This document shows positions 18,763 through 28,432 of a DNA stretch of 64,000 nucleotides, piece by piece. Where the stretch lies: NCBI RefSeq assembly GCF_001298525.1, contig NZ_CP012678.1, forward strand, positions 496,001-560,000, written 5' to 3'. The notes under the pieces are model-generated. The model searched no databases. It was given only the letters and a program-made list of their open reading frames with translations, and had not been told where the DNA came from. How positions within the stretch are numbered: position 1 is the stretch's first letter; each line of letters begins with the position of its first letter. The stretch is from Psychrobacter urativorans. Its GTDB lineage: Bacteria; Pseudomonadota; Gammaproteobacteria; Pseudomonadales; Moraxellaceae. Made by a program: the position numbers and the translations under genes.

Positions 18763-19878
18763 TTATGCGGCATCATCAAGGCGATGCTTCATTTTTAGAT
18801 AGTCTTCTGACTGCATTTCAAGCAATCTTGAGCGTGTTCGTTCAATCTCAAACGCTAATTTTTCACCTTGATATAAGTCAAGAATGGATTGTTCAGCACG
18901 AATAAGTAATTTCACACGGCGGTCATAAAACTCATCTACCATATAAATAAAACGGCGCGTTGGGTCACGCAAATCATCGTTTAAGGCGGGCACGGCATTG
19001 ACCAATACCGTACTATAACGGTTGGCAATTTCGATAAAATCAGCAGCTGAACGCGGTTCCATGCATAAATGACGAAAATCACAAAATAAAATGGTTTCTG
19101 TACGCGCATTTATTTTAATTTCGCGACCGTTAATCACAATCGGTTCATTACTGATTTTTATATTGTTAGAAAGACTGGCAAAACGGTTTGCAAGCCAATG
19201 GTGATTGCCTTTGGTCATTGGTGATTTATACAACTCGGCTTGCTGCAATACGCGCAGGCGATAATCAATACCGGAGTCAATATTCATCACGGTACAATGT
19301 TTTTCGACCTCGGCAATGGCAGGCATAAAGCGGTCACGGTGTAGACCATCTTTATACAGTCCTGATGGTTCAATGTTTGAGGTCGCAACTAAGGTAATGC
19401 CGCGATCAAATAACATGGTAAACAAGTCGCCTAAAATCATCGCATCAGAGACGTTAGAGACAAAAAACTCATCGAAGCAGATAACCACGGCTTCTTTATA
19501 AATAATGTCGGCAACCTTCTCGAGCGGATCACACTCACCTTGTATGAGATTCAGCTCATGATGAACGCGTTGCATAAAATGATGAAAATGCTGACGCATC
19601 TTACGTTCAATCGTCAGCGAGTCGTAGAACATATCCATCATCCACGTCTTACCACGCCCAACTCCTCCCCACATATACAGACCTTTTGGCGCGACAGGTT
19701 TGGCTTTTAAAAAGCTGAAAAACCCTTTTTTTCGTTCCGCACTGGCATTAAGCTGATGATAGAGCTCATCAAGGTAACTCATAGCCTGATACTGCTGGTC
19801 ATCTCTGGTAAAGTCATCAGTATTGATGGCTTGCTCGTAGCGCTGCAATGGAGATAATCTCATAAGGCGACTCGTCAT
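18763..19878 (-). CDS. zapE: Cell division protein ZapE (AFG1-family ATPase)
   Basis: ZapE is an AFG1-like P-loop ATPase reported to interact with the divisome and destabilise FtsZ polymers. The conserved protein starts SRLMRLSPLQRYEQAI, carries Walker A in WGGVGRGKTWMMD, the family HFHHFMQRVHHEL motif, Walker B in VICFDEFFVSN and the sensor region LVATSNIEPSGLYKDGLHRDRF. Length is about 371 from ATG 19878 (E. coli 375). The frame extends to a TTG at 19959, but the added residues do not resemble the family. ATG 19863 is an alternative; neither has a strong ribosome site. Confidence 0.94.
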   Translation of the reverse strand: MTSRLMRLSPLQRYEQAINTDDFTRDDQQYQAMSYLDELYHQLNASAERKKGFFSFLKAKPVAPKGLYMWGGVGRGKTWMMDMFYDSLTIERKMRQHFHHFMQRVHHELNLIQGECDPLEKVADIIYKEAVVICFDEFFVSNVSDAMILGDLFTMLFDRGITLVATSNIEPSGLYKDGLHRDRFMPAIAEVEKHCTVMNIDSGIDYRLRVLQQAELYKSPMTKGNHHWLANRFASLSNNIKISNEPIVINGREIKINARTETILFCDFRHLCMEPRSAADFIEIANRYSTVLVNAVPALNDDLRDPTRRFIYMVDEFYDRRVKLLIRAEQSILDLYQGEKLAFEIERTRSRLLEMQSEDYLKMKHRLDDAA

Positions 19879-20133
19879 TCGACAAAATAAATAATGAAAT
19901 AATGTGTTGAAACCGTCGATTACTACCAACTTATGTCTTTTACACTGAGACAGTAGCAACCGAGATGTCAGAGTGGCTTACCAACGCCAGTCTTTAGGTT
20001 AGCACGGCTTAAGGTATAACAATAATCAATTAAATTTATCGAAATATAGTAAAACCAATCACTTTAATTTCAGTTAAATCTGTTTGCAATCTCTACAGTA
20101 TTTATCAGAGGATACTATATATCGCCATTAAAA

Positions 20134-20802
20134 TTATATATTGTCATTAAAACTATGCTGCTGTAATAATTTCTTCAATTCAGACAAGCGACCATGAAAA
20201 AAGTGACCAGCCCCTTCAATAACACTGACCTCAATCCCCAACTTCTCAGCGAAAGCTTGCATATTAGCGGGCGCAATGACTTCATCAGCGTCACCATAAA
20301 TTTCGAAAGTTTTTTCAATAGGGAGCGTTAAGTCATTGCTGTCATTCTTCTCTATTGACGGTGAAATCAGAGCAACTTTCGATATCTCAAAGTCACTTAG
20401 ACCCCAAATATGCGCTGACGTGAGTACTTGTTCAGCGACGCGTGCCGTCACATAACCGCCAAAGGAAAAGCCACCAAGCCATAGCTTACGGGCACTGGTT
20501 TGACCTGCCAGCCATTGTAGCACGGTCATCGCATCAAGCACTTCACCGACCGCATAATCATGCTCGCCAGTCGATTGTCCAACGCCGCGAAAATTAAACC
20601 GCACGACATGCATGCCACTATCACGCGCAAATCGGTACATCGTAGTCACGACTTTATTATTCATCGTACCGTCAAATAGCGGATTAGGATGACACAACAA
20701 TGCAACGGTATCAGTATTCGGGTCATTAGGATTGTCTTGTTGCCACAGCGTATCGACTTCGAGCACGCCGGCAGGAGCGGGAATTAATTGCATAGGTTTC
20801 AT
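20134..20802 (-). CDS. Alpha/beta hydrolase of unknown substrate
   Basis: A 222-residue single-domain alpha/beta hydrolase. It shows LLCHPNPLFDGTMNNKVV (oxyanion region), VRFNFRGVGQSTG, the nucleophile elbow GGFSFGG (Ser at about 115), the acid-bearing strand EIYGDADEVI and the catalytic His in IEGAGHFFHGRL. Proteins of this type (YcfP/KANL3-like) are annotated only as hydrolases. It has its own promoter region (295 bases upstream) and no neighbour pointing to a pathway. Confidence 0.85.
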   Translation of the reverse strand: MKPMQLIPAPAGVLEVDTLWQQDNPNDPNTDTVALLCHPNPLFDGTMNNKVVTTMYRFARDSGMHVVRFNFRGVGQSTGEHDYAVGEVLDAMTVLQWLAGQTSARKLWLGGFSFGGYVTARVAEQVLTSAHIWGLSDFEISKVALISPSIEKNDSNDLTLPIEKTFEIYGDADEVIAPANMQAFAEKLGIEVSVIEGAGHFFHGRLSELKKLLQQHSFNDNI

Positions 20803-21023
20803 TATTAATTGTGAATGGATGGGGTAATTATCCTAGATATGAGTTATATTTCAAGTCATTTGCTGTGTATCTGCTTGGTTTATTATCTATAACGATTAAA
20901 AACAGCTTAGAATCGCTAAAAAATGCCCAGTAATGAGGCTTAATTTTTATAAATGAGTACAGGTAACATGGCGGCAACACCACACACAATAACTGTCTAG
21001 ACGTTAAGGAAACAAATAGGTTA

Positions 21024-21054
21024 AATTTACAATGCTAGTTTCCCAATGTAAATT
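21024..21054. promoter_or_regulatory. Inverted repeat over the putative promoter of the small lipoprotein gene
   Basis: AATTTACA (21024-21031) and TGTAAATT (21047-21054) are perfect 8-base arms. A possible promoter follows: TTGCCC at 21053-21058 and TATGAT at 21075-21080, 16 bases apart, so the right arm overlaps the -35 box. The layout resembles an operator; the regulator is unknown. Confidence 0.4.
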
Positions 21055-21097
21055 GCCCAATCTTTGAATGACTTTATGATTTTTTATAGGAATAATT

Positions 21098-21457
21098 ATG
21101 ATTACTTTTAACAAAACTGCCACTTTGACTGCCACCCTAGCCGCAGCACTGGCTTTGAGTGCTTGTCAATCGACCTCTACCACCTCACCTGTTATTCAGC
21201 GCGCCAACTCTACTTATGAAACCACTGGCGTGAGTTCTACTAAGATCAAAGCGCAGCAAAATGCTTTAGACAGTGCCAAAAAAACGTGTGGCTCTCGTCA
21301 AGTGATTGTGGTAAATGACACCACCAAATATAACGGTATTTTAGGCGAACGTACGGGTCGAGTAATTGACCAAATCGGCGGTATATTTGGTAAAAATCAA
21401 ACAGATACTGCACGCAATGACGACTATGAATATATGATTAATTTCCGTTGTCAGTAA
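21098..21457 (+). CDS. Small lipoprotein of unknown function
   Basis: A 119-residue predicted lipoprotein. The signal peptide ends in a lipobox LSAC with the lipidated Cys at residue 23. The mature part holds a conserved-looking core (KAQQNALDSAKKTCGSRQVIVV) and two further Cys residues (KTCG and the terminal FRCQ), which might form a disulfide. A GGAATAATT sequence precedes the ATG. I cannot assign a family; it resembles small outer-membrane lipoproteins of Moraxellaceae. A hairpin with a T-run follows, so it is likely monocistronic. Confidence 0.75.
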   Translation: MITFNKTATLTATLAAALALSACQSTSTTSPVIQRANSTYETTGVSSTKIKAQQNALDSAKKTCGSRQVIVVNDTTKYNGILGERTGRVIDQIGGIFGKNQTDTARNDDYEYMINFRCQ

Positions 21458-21526
21458 TCGGTTTAGGCAGCAGTCTAAAATTTTAATCAATTAAAAGTTT
21501 GCTTTTAATAAATAAAAGCAACTTCT

Positions 21527-21581
21527 AGCCAATAAAAATGCGATATAGATATTTTCTTATCGTATATTTGTTGGCTTTTTT
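21527..21581 (+). terminator. Terminator after the small lipoprotein gene
   Basis: AGCCAA (21527-21532) pairs with TTGGCT (21571-21576), with an inner stem AATGCGATA / TATCGTATT-like including a G-U pair, then a T-run to 21581. Confidence 0.65.
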
Positions 21582-21703
21582 GTTGTGAATACTTTTTTTA
21601 AATAATTTTTGTTGTAAATAATAGGAACAAGTTGTTTATCAGAATGATTTTACGCTAAGCTACCCTTCTTTTCTCCACGTTAGATTCCTCTTGGTCTACT
21701 ATT

Positions 21704-23284
21704 ATGCGCAAACCCAATCTTGCCAGTTTGGCACATGCAAACGCTAAAAATGCAAAGGTACTGGTACCTGCCAAAGATTTGGCGACCCTTGAAGCTGAGC
21801 TGGCTGAAATTGAGGATAGTCTGGCAGAAAACCTTGAAGATACGGTGCTGCGTCTCAGTGATTATTTAGCCGCTGTTGATATGGTAATCAAACAAACCTT
21901 TGATCATAGAGTATGGGTCAAGGCTGAAATTCGTAATCTCTCAAGTAAAGGCGGGCATTATTACTTTGAGTTGGCGGAAAAAGACGACGATGGGAAGGTG
22001 GTCGCAAGCTGCCGTGGCAACCTGTGGCGCTTTAAAGCCGCACGTGTATTGGCAAAATTTGAGCGCGCAACGGGCATCGTACTCGACCGCGATTTAACGG
22101 TATTGCTCAAAGTATCCGCAGGCTTTCATGCGCAATATGGTTTCTCGCTGACTATCGAAGATATTGACCCCAGTTATACATTGGGCGACTTAGCGCGGCA
22201 ATATGCTGAAATGGTGGATCGTCTAACTGGTGAAGGACTATTACATCTGAATCAGCAATTGCCTAGCCCATTTGATATCGAACACGTCGTTGTCATTGCG
22301 CCCGAAAAAGCAGCGGGATTAGGCGATTTTCAAGCGGATGCTGATAGACTTGCCCGAACTGGCGCGTGTCATTTTCATTATCATCATGCGACTTTTCAAG
22401 GCAATCATGCGCCAATGGAGATACGTCAAGCGATTGTGAGCGCGCAGCAAGACTTTTATGCGACGTATCAGCGTTTACCGGATTTACTGGTTATTATTCG
22501 TGGCGGTGGCGCGGTTGGTGACTTGGCATATCTTAATGATTACGAACTGGCGGCTTTGGTTGCCGAACAGTCCGTACCAGTGTGGGTCGGCATCGGTCAT
22601 GAGCGTGATAAAGTAATTTTAGATGAAGTGGCGCATACCAGTTTTGATACCCCATCAAAAGTAATTGCAGCTATCACTGCACATTTAGCACAAGTAGTAG
22701 CACAAGTGTTAAATTATCAAGCCCAAATTAAACAAGCTGCGCAACGACAACTGAAAACCGCTGAACAACAAACCACGCGACAACTCAACCGAGTACAGTC
22801 GCAGACCATTGGACGGTTGACTGCCCTACAAAAAGATAGCCACTTTGCATGGCGTAGTATCGAGCAAAGTGCCCAACGACAAATAACTCAAGCCGCACGA
22901 GTAGCAAAAGAGTCTTTTGAACAAACACAATCAGCTGCTTATCAACAAGTGGCTAGAACACGTGATAACAGTACTGACTATCAAAAAACTGTCATACAAA
23001 ATGCGCAGCAACAAGTCCTGCAAGCGCAGCGTGATAGTCAGCATTTACGCGATATGATATTGCTACAGCAACCTACACGCGTACTCCAACAGGGCTATGC
23101 CATGCTCACTAATGAAACGGGCAAACAGGTATTAACTAGCAGTACTCAACTTTCTGTTGATCAATCCGTTAACATTATATTAAAAGATGGTAAGGCAACT
23201 GCACGCATTAGCCATGTAGAAAATGCTGCTATTGAAACCATCTCGACTGATAATGTATCAAATCAAGCAAATATTACTATCTGA
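21704..23284 (+). CDS. xseA: Exodeoxyribonuclease VII large subunit
   Basis: XseA is the catalytic subunit of exonuclease VII, which degrades single-stranded DNA from both ends with the small subunit XseB. The 526-residue product is longer than the E. coli enzyme (456). About 45 N-terminal residues precede the OB-fold domain, which includes VWVKAEIRNLSSKGGHYYFELAEKD. The nuclease core contains VVIAPEKAAGLGDF (usually TSxxGAAxxD), LLVIIRGGGAVGDLAYLND and GIGHERDKVILDEVAHTSFDTPSK. A long Gln-rich coiled coil follows (about 325-440), as expected for XseB binding, with LQQGYAMLTNETGK near the end. xseB is 38 bases downstream. Confidence 0.94.
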   Translation: MRKPNLASLAHANAKNAKVLVPAKDLATLEAELAEIEDSLAENLEDTVLRLSDYLAAVDMVIKQTFDHRVWVKAEIRNLSSKGGHYYFELAEKDDDGKVVASCRGNLWRFKAARVLAKFERATGIVLDRDLTVLLKVSAGFHAQYGFSLTIEDIDPSYTLGDLARQYAEMVDRLTGEGLLHLNQQLPSPFDIEHVVVIAPEKAAGLGDFQADADRLARTGACHFHYHHATFQGNHAPMEIRQAIVSAQQDFYATYQRLPDLLVIIRGGGAVGDLAYLNDYELAALVAEQSVPVWVGIGHERDKVILDEVAHTSFDTPSKVIAAITAHLAQVVAQVLNYQAQIKQAAQRQLKTAEQQTTRQLNRVQSQTIGRLTALQKDSHFAWRSIEQSAQRQITQAARVAKESFEQTQSAAYQQVARTRDNSTDYQKTVIQNAQQQVLQAQRDSQHLRDMILLQQPTRVLQQGYAMLTNETGKQVLTSSTQLSVDQSVNIILKDGKATARISHVENAAIETISTDNVSNQANITI

Positions 23285-23322
23285 TTATTACTTTTCTAAA
23301 ATTTTAAACATTAGGATATTTT

Positions 23323-23586
23323 ATGACTATTTCTAACACTACCACCGCCGCGCCTGCTCGCAAACGCAAAAAAGCCGCCCCAAAGACCTTTAAAGCGGCT
23401 TACGATATTCTAAAAACCAATGCTGCGGAACTTCAGCAGCAAGATGAGCCAGATATTGACAATCTAATGACCACGGTTGAAGAGTCCATTGCTGCTTATC
23501 GTGTGTGTGAGACGCGTATTAATGCCATTCAACAAGCATTAGATGCAGCTTTTGCAGAAGAATCACCTGACAATAACGACCGCTGA
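23323..23586 (+). CDS. xseB: Exodeoxyribonuclease VII small subunit
   Basis: The 87-residue helical protein has the XseB pattern of two amphipathic helices (FKAAYDILKTNAAELQQ and DNLMTTVEESIAAYRVCETRINAIQQAL), preceded by a basic Ala/Lys-rich tail of about 20 residues. Several XseB chains wrap the coiled coil of XseA. A TTAGGA box precedes the ATG. The direct coupling to xseA confirms the call, although the family is short and weakly conserved. Confidence 0.9.
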   Translation: MTISNTTTAAPARKRKKAAPKTFKAAYDILKTNAAELQQQDEPDIDNLMTTVEESIAAYRVCETRINAIQQALDAAFAEESPDNNDR

Positions 23587-23600
23587 TGTAAATTTGAGCC

Positions 23601-24848
23601 TTATTCAGGCTCATCCACTTCAAATACTTGACGTAAATAAGCCAAATAAGTGTCATTATTAATCATGGTTTTGCCGGGGCTATCAGACAATTTAGCCACC
23701 GGTTGACCATTACATTCAATTAATTTTAGTACAATATTGAGTGGCGTTAAGCCCATATCGTTGGTGAGATTGGTGCCAATCCCGAAACTGGTCTTAATAC
23801 GGTCATTAAAATACTGATGTAGCTCCCATGCCTTAGGCAAGTCTAAACCATCACTAAAGGTCAGAACCTTAGTTTTCGGATCTATCTTTAATTTTTGATA
23901 ATGGGCAATGGCTTTATCACCCCAAATATAAGGGTCGCCACTATCATGACGCAGCCCATCGAAAAGCTTGGCAAAATACAAATCAAAATCGCGTAAAAAT
24001 GCATCCATGCCCACCACATCGGTCAAGGCAATCCCCAAATCCCCGCGATATTCATGTACCCACGATTCTAATGCCGCTTTTTGCGAATCGCGCAAGCGCA
24101 CATCTAATGCCTGAAACGCTTGCATAAACTCATGTGCCATAGTGCCAATGGGCGTCATATTAAGCTTTTTGGCTAAATAAACGTTAGACGTACCACTCAC
24201 GATTTTTGGTTCAGCTTTATGCAAGGTTTCTACTACATGCGCCTGCCAAACTTTACTAAAACGTCTGCGCGTGCCAAAATCAGCAACAATGAATGGTGGC
24301 TTATCGACTGTCTTTTTCTGTGCAGCTTGTTGCTCAGCATAGCTATGTAATAACGCTACCTTGTCATCAAGCCTACGCTGCCCTTCTGCAATGACCGTGG
24401 CGTTTGATAAGGCATTAAAATACAACTCATTAACGATAGCTAAGACAAATACTTCAAAGAACATGGCCTGAATCATCGGTCCTTCGATGTCGATAAACAA
24501 CCGACCTTTCTCGTCCGTACTCACGGTAATAAAGCGACGTTTTAGCTTAAATAGCTCAAGATAATCAACAAAATCTGAGCGCATAAAACGCAGACCACGC
24601 AAGTAGTCCAGTTCATCTTGCAAGAAGCGCAATTCACATAAACTGTCTAATTGCGCCTCAAGTTCTACCTTGATATCCGCCAACGGATACGCAGCGTCTT
24701 GATTATTACGGCAGCGAAACCGATAAACGCCATGTGTCTGCGGAAACTGATGCAGCATCGCTTGTAACATGGTGAATTTATACAAATCGTTATCAAGTAA
24801 TGATGTGATAATGGGGGCAACGCTAGTAGGAGTATCGGTAACGGTCAT
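23601..24848 (-). CDS. pncB: Nicotinate phosphoribosyltransferase
   Basis: PncB makes nicotinate mononucleotide from nicotinate, PRPP and ATP in the NAD salvage pathway. The 415-residue protein (family about 400) begins [21 protein letters not shown], then [45 protein letters not shown] with the His that is phosphorylated in the reaction, and [16 protein letters not shown] plus [12 protein letters not shown] near the phosphate site. It is convergent with xseB (14 bases apart) with no obvious shared terminator. Confidence 0.97.
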   Translation of the reverse strand: MTVTDTPTSVAPIITSLLDNDLYKFTMLQAMLHQFPQTHGVYRFRCRNNQDAAYPLADIKVELEAQLDSLCELRFLQDELDYLRGLRFMRSDFVDYLELFKLKRRFITVSTDEKGRLFIDIEGPMIQAMFFEVFVLAIVNELYFNALSNATVIAEGQRRLDDKVALLHSYAEQQAAQKKTVDKPPFIVADFGTRRRFSKVWQAHVVETLHKAEPKIVSGTSNVYLAKKLNMTPIGTMAHEFMQAFQALDVRLRDSQKAALESWVHEYRGDLGIALTDVVGMDAFLRDFDLYFAKLFDGLRHDSGDPYIWGDKAIAHYQKLKIDPKTKVLTFSDGLDLPKAWELHQYFNDRIKTSFGIGTNLTNDMGLTPLNIVLKLIECNGQPVAKLSDSPGKTMINNDTYLAYLRQVFEVDEPE

Positions 24849-25166
24849 GTTACAGCCTTAAACACGAAAACAAGAAGTCAACATCAATTAATCCGTAAAA
24901 TCGCGCTGTAAATAATCAAAATTTAATGACGCAAATTTATAACGGAGTAGTGATAGTAGTAGATAAATAAAGGTCTGAGTATAACGAAGTTTACTATTTT
25001 TTGCAGAATTGACCGATATTAACAGCAAAACTACTACGTTCTAAGCAACATTTTAACATCAAGTTATCGCTTGATTTCAAGAATTGCACCACGAAAAAAA
25101 ACGCTAAAAAATTAATCTTAGCGCCTTTTTTATCATTAAATAACAGTATAACAGTATAACAGTGGC
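24849..25166. other. Intergenic region upstream of pncB and downstream of the Msr gene
   Basis: These 318 bases hold the pncB promoter region, the Msr terminator (25093-25123) and three copies of an 8-base repeat TAACAGTA/G at 25141-25164, directly after the Msr stop codon. I see no gene. Confidence 0.6.
25093..25123 (-). terminator. Terminator of the thioredoxin-MsrAB gene
   Basis: On the minus strand CGCTAA (plus 25118-25123) and TTAGCG (plus 25102-25107) form the stem, followed by an eight-T run. It lies 44 bases after the stop. Confidence 0.7.
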
Positions 25167-26969
25167 TTATTTAACCAGTTTAACCAATGGCGCATAGCCC
25201 GACTGTGGCATCGCACTGACAGGGATAAACTGTAAAGCGCCGCCATTAATACAGTAGCGCAGACCGCCACGGTCTTTAGGACCATCGGGGAATACATGAC
25301 CCAAATGCGAGTCTGCAACCCTTGAACGAATCTCGGTACGTACCATGTTAAATGCCATATCTTTATGCTGAGTAATTACCTGCATATCAATCGGTTTGGT
25401 AAAGCTAGGCCAGCCACAGCCTGATGCATATTTATCCGTTGATAAAAATAACGGTTCACCACTTACCACATCGACATAAAGACCAGGCGCAAATAACTCA
25501 TCATATTCGTGACTAAAGGCACGCTCTGTACCCGCATCTTGAGTAATATTATACTGCTCTTTGGTCAAAGTATTTTTGAGTGCATTTTTATCAAAGCCAG
25601 CATAACGCTTAGCAGACAAAGTTTCAGCAATGGTGGTGACCGGTGCAAGCTTAGTACGCGCTACGCCTTCTGGTTTATCATCAGCCAAACTTAAATCAAC
25701 ATGACAATAACCATTTGGATTTTTAGCTAAATAATCTTGATGATACATCTCAGCCAAATAAAAATTATCTAATGACTTATTTTCAACCACCACTTTTTGT
25801 TTGTATTTGCTTTGGACTTCTTTAACGGCAGCATCAATAACAGCTTTGTCTTTGCTATCGGTATAATAAATTCCAGAACGATACTGGACGCCGCGATCGT
25901 TGCCTTGTTTATTGAGACTGGTTGGGTCAATCACGCGGAAGTAGTATTTTAATATGGTTTCAAGATCGGTTTTATCAGCATCATAGGTTACTTTTACAGT
26001 TTCAGCATGCCCAGAGCCACCAATAACCTGCTCGTAACTTGGATTTGCTCTGTTAGCCGCACCATTGGCATAGCCGGATACCGCATCGACGACACCGTCG
26101 ACGCGCTCCATGTAGGCTTCAATACCCCAGAAACAGCCACCCGCTAGGTAAATCGTGCGAGTGTTGATTGGCTTACCTTGGGCGTTGTAATATACCTCGC
26201 CCTTTTTGTTGATGGATTCAATTTTGCTATTATTTTCTGCTGATGTTGCGTCAGGTTTGGCACTTCCCGCTTTTAGCTCAGCAAAATCGTTACCCGCATT
26301 TTCAGCCAAGGCATACGCTTGCTGTTCCGTCATGTTACCTTTGACCAGATGCACCAAATTGCCTTTTTTATCCAATATTGCCCAGCTTGGATAAACTTGT
26401 ATGCCTAACTTATTAATCAGACTGCCTGACGCATCGACCAAAACGGGTAGCTTAGGATAATCAGCTTGTACGCCTGCATACCAAGTATTAAATTCACTGG
26501 CGGCTTTTTCATTCAGATGACCAGGGCTTGCCACGGTTACCACATTTAAGCCTGTAAATTTAGGATCGGTGCGCCAGCTTTCAGTCTCCTCTAACGTACC
26601 CAAACACAGCGGACACCAGCTTGCCCAAAATTTCACTAGCGTTGGTTTATTAGGGTCGATGACTGCAGCGCCATTTTTACCAAGATCTTTAGTCAGCTGT
26701 GGCAAAGCTTGCATTTGCTTGAGCATATCAGATGGCAGCATATCGCGTGAGCTTGTCACACCACTATTTTGGTTGGCTTTCTGACTGCCCGATTTGGCGT
26801 TATTTTCTGCGCTACTCATTTGCCCACAGGCTAATAATAGTCCTGCACTTAATACACTAGTGACGCCAAACGCGCTGACGTTTTTTAACCAACGTGATGG
26901 TGGACGCTGTGATTCTGGCGTTAAGTCGTTGTCATTTCGAGAGTCATTTTGAGAATTTTTATATGACAT
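25167..26969 (-). CDS. msrAB: Trifunctional thioredoxin-MsrA-MsrB methionine sulfoxide reductase lipoprotein
   Basis: This envelope enzyme repairs oxidised methionine of both stereoisomers and carries its own reductant domain, like PilB of Neisseria. Domains in order: an N-terminal segment with a late hydrophobic stretch ending in LLLAC (Cys48, possible lipobox); a TlpA/thioredoxin-like domain with the motif WASWCPLC (Cys119 and Cys122); MsrA starting [21 protein letters not shown] with catalytic Cys279; MsrB with SGCGWPSFT and catalytic Cys573 in [11 protein letters not shown]. The 600-residue length fits the fusion (PilB about 520). The N-terminal charged stretch of about 30 residues before the hydrophobic segment is long for a lipoprotein signal, so a signal-anchor is possible. 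Confidence 0.94.
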   Translation of the reverse strand: MSYKNSQNDSRNDNDLTPESQRPPSRWLKNVSAFGVTSVLSAGLLLACGQMSSAENNAKSGSQKANQNSGVTSSRDMLPSDMLKQMQALPQLTKDLGKNGAAVIDPNKPTLVKFWASWCPLCLGTLEETESWRTDPKFTGLNVVTVASPGHLNEKAASEFNTWYAGVQADYPKLPVLVDASGSLINKLGIQVYPSWAILDKKGNLVHLVKGNMTEQQAYALAENAGNDFAELKAGSAKPDATSAENNSKIESINKKGEVYYNAQGKPINTRTIYLAGGCFWGIEAYMERVDGVVDAVSGYANGAANRANPSYEQVIGGSGHAETVKVTYDADKTDLETILKYYFRVIDPTSLNKQGNDRGVQYRSGIYYTDSKDKAVIDAAVKEVQSKYKQKVVVENKSLDNFYLAEMYHQDYLAKNPNGYCHVDLSLADDKPEGVARTKLAPVTTIAETLSAKRYAGFDKNALKNTLTKEQYNITQDAGTERAFSHEYDELFAPGLYVDVVSGEPLFLSTDKYASGCGWPSFTKPIDMQVITQHKDMAFNMVRTEIRSRVADSHLGHVFPDGPKDRGGLRYCINGGALQFIPVSAMPQSGYAPLVKLVK

Positions 26970-27475
26970 GGTATGTCCTTGTTACGAAGCCTGACGACTG
27001 TTTAAAAGCATTGCGACTATCTATGAGGTAGAATCTGATATGTTTCTTAAACAGTTTATAAGAAATAAAGAGGATTTAATAATATCGAGCGTGATTTTAT
27101 AAAGATAAAAACAATAAACACAGGACTGGAAATTCAGAAAGTTGTTCGCTTGTATGTAGATATTACGATGATAAGACCGTAAATACAATTAGATAATATT
27201 AATAGTGTCGATTTATAATTTAGTTTACTTTAACAGTAAAATACGTATTGCTACATTTATTTTACAGCAGCGTAAGACTGTAGATAAGAAATAGTGATTT
27301 ATAGATTTTAACCGATAATCTCATTGAAATTTGGCTTGGGAATTATCTAGCGACAACAGATTTTTTAGAAACGAGAGTATAAAAATGGCAAGTAGCTTGT
27401 AAGATGTTCAAGGATTCTTAAGGTCTTACTTAGGCTATATTTTAATCTAGTTTTTAGGTGATAATGGTTTGATAT
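26970..27475. other. Intergenic region between the Msr gene and the ABC transporter gene
   Basis: A 506-base AT-rich region with no supportable gene on either strand. It should hold the Msr promoter. An 8-base inverted repeat, CTGTTTAA (26998-27005) and TTAAACAG (27047-27054), lies 30-85 bases upstream of the Msr start. I see no clear terminator for the ABC gene. Confidence 0.6.
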
Positions 27476-28369
27476 TTACTTTCTCGCTTGCATAAATTGA
27501 GCGACATAATTATCAACAGGATTATTGCGCAATTCGGTTGGCGTGCCTGTCTGTACCAAACGTCCGCCATTTAAAATACTAATACATTGACCGACTTTGA
27601 CCGCTTCATCAATATCATGGGTAATAAATACAATCGTTTTATTGAGCCGTGCTTGTAGCTCCAGTAATTGGTCTTGTAATTGCGCACGAATCAAAGGGTC
27701 AAGAGCAGAAAAGGCTTCATCCATCAGCAAAATCGGGGTATCGGTCGCTAACGCCCGCGCCAGTCCGACACGCTGCTGCATCCCACCGGACAATTCATCA
27801 GGATAGCTGTTTTCTAAATTTGGCAAACCCACTTCATTTAGCCAGTGCCGTGCAATCTCATGGCGCTCGCTGACGTTCATCTTGCGCACCCGCAGACCAT
27901 AAGCGGCATTTTGTAAGACGGTCATATGCGGCGTTAAGCCAAAATGCTGAAATACCATACTGACATTCTGTTGCCGATACTGCTGTAGCCCTTTATCGTC
28001 AAGCTCTAAAATATTAATAACGCTTGAAGGTGCAGACTGAGAAGCGCGGGCTGATATAGAGTTATCTTCTGCAATATTAGTTTGTGCATTAATGGCAGTA
28101 TCCACCCAAATTTTACCACTGGTTGGATCAATGAGCCGATTAATATGACGTATTAACGTTGATTTTCCCGAACCTGACAGCCCCATAATGCAATGCAACT
28201 CACCGGCTTTAATAGTCAAATTAATATCATAAAGTCCTACGGAATAGCCGGTTTGCTCTTTTACATCAATACTGTTCATACCTTCAGCCAGTAGTGTCAG
28301 CGCAGACTGTGCTTGCGCATTGGTCGCATTATAAATTTTACTAATATTTTCTAGCCGAATATGATTCAT
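27476..28369 (-). CDS. Glycine betaine/proline-type ABC transporter ATP-binding protein
   Basis: The ATPase that drives uptake of a quaternary-amine osmoprotectant. The 297-residue protein contains the ProV-branch pattern: Walker A in IMGLSGSGKSTLIRHINRLIDPTSG, Q-loop in MVFQHFGLTPHMTVLQNAAYGL, signature LSGGMQQRVGLARAL, Walker B in ILLMDEAFSALDPLIR and the H-loop ITHDIDEA. The C-terminal CBS pair of E. coli ProV, used in osmosensing of OpuA, is absent. About 35 residues rich in Ser/Ala/Asn (near 107-131) are inserted between Walker A and the Q-loop. ATG 28369 was chosen for its GAGAATAA box over an upstream TTG/GTG frame. It is 63 bases downstream of the permease fusion. Confidence 0.92.
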   Translation of the reverse strand: MNHIRLENISKIYNATNAQAQSALTLLAEGMNSIDVKEQTGYSVGLYDINLTIKAGELHCIMGLSGSGKSTLIRHINRLIDPTSGKIWVDTAINAQTNIAEDNSISARASQSAPSSVINILELDDKGLQQYRQQNVSMVFQHFGLTPHMTVLQNAAYGLRVRKMNVSERHEIARHWLNEVGLPNLENSYPDELSGGMQQRVGLARALATDTPILLMDEAFSALDPLIRAQLQDQLLELQARLNKTIVFITHDIDEAVKVGQCISILNGGRLVQTGTPTELRNNPVDNYVAQFMQARK

Positions 28370-28432
28370 GATTATTCTCGTTTTTTTATTAATTTTCACA
28401 GTCATTATTTTATTATGTCATCGAATCACTTA

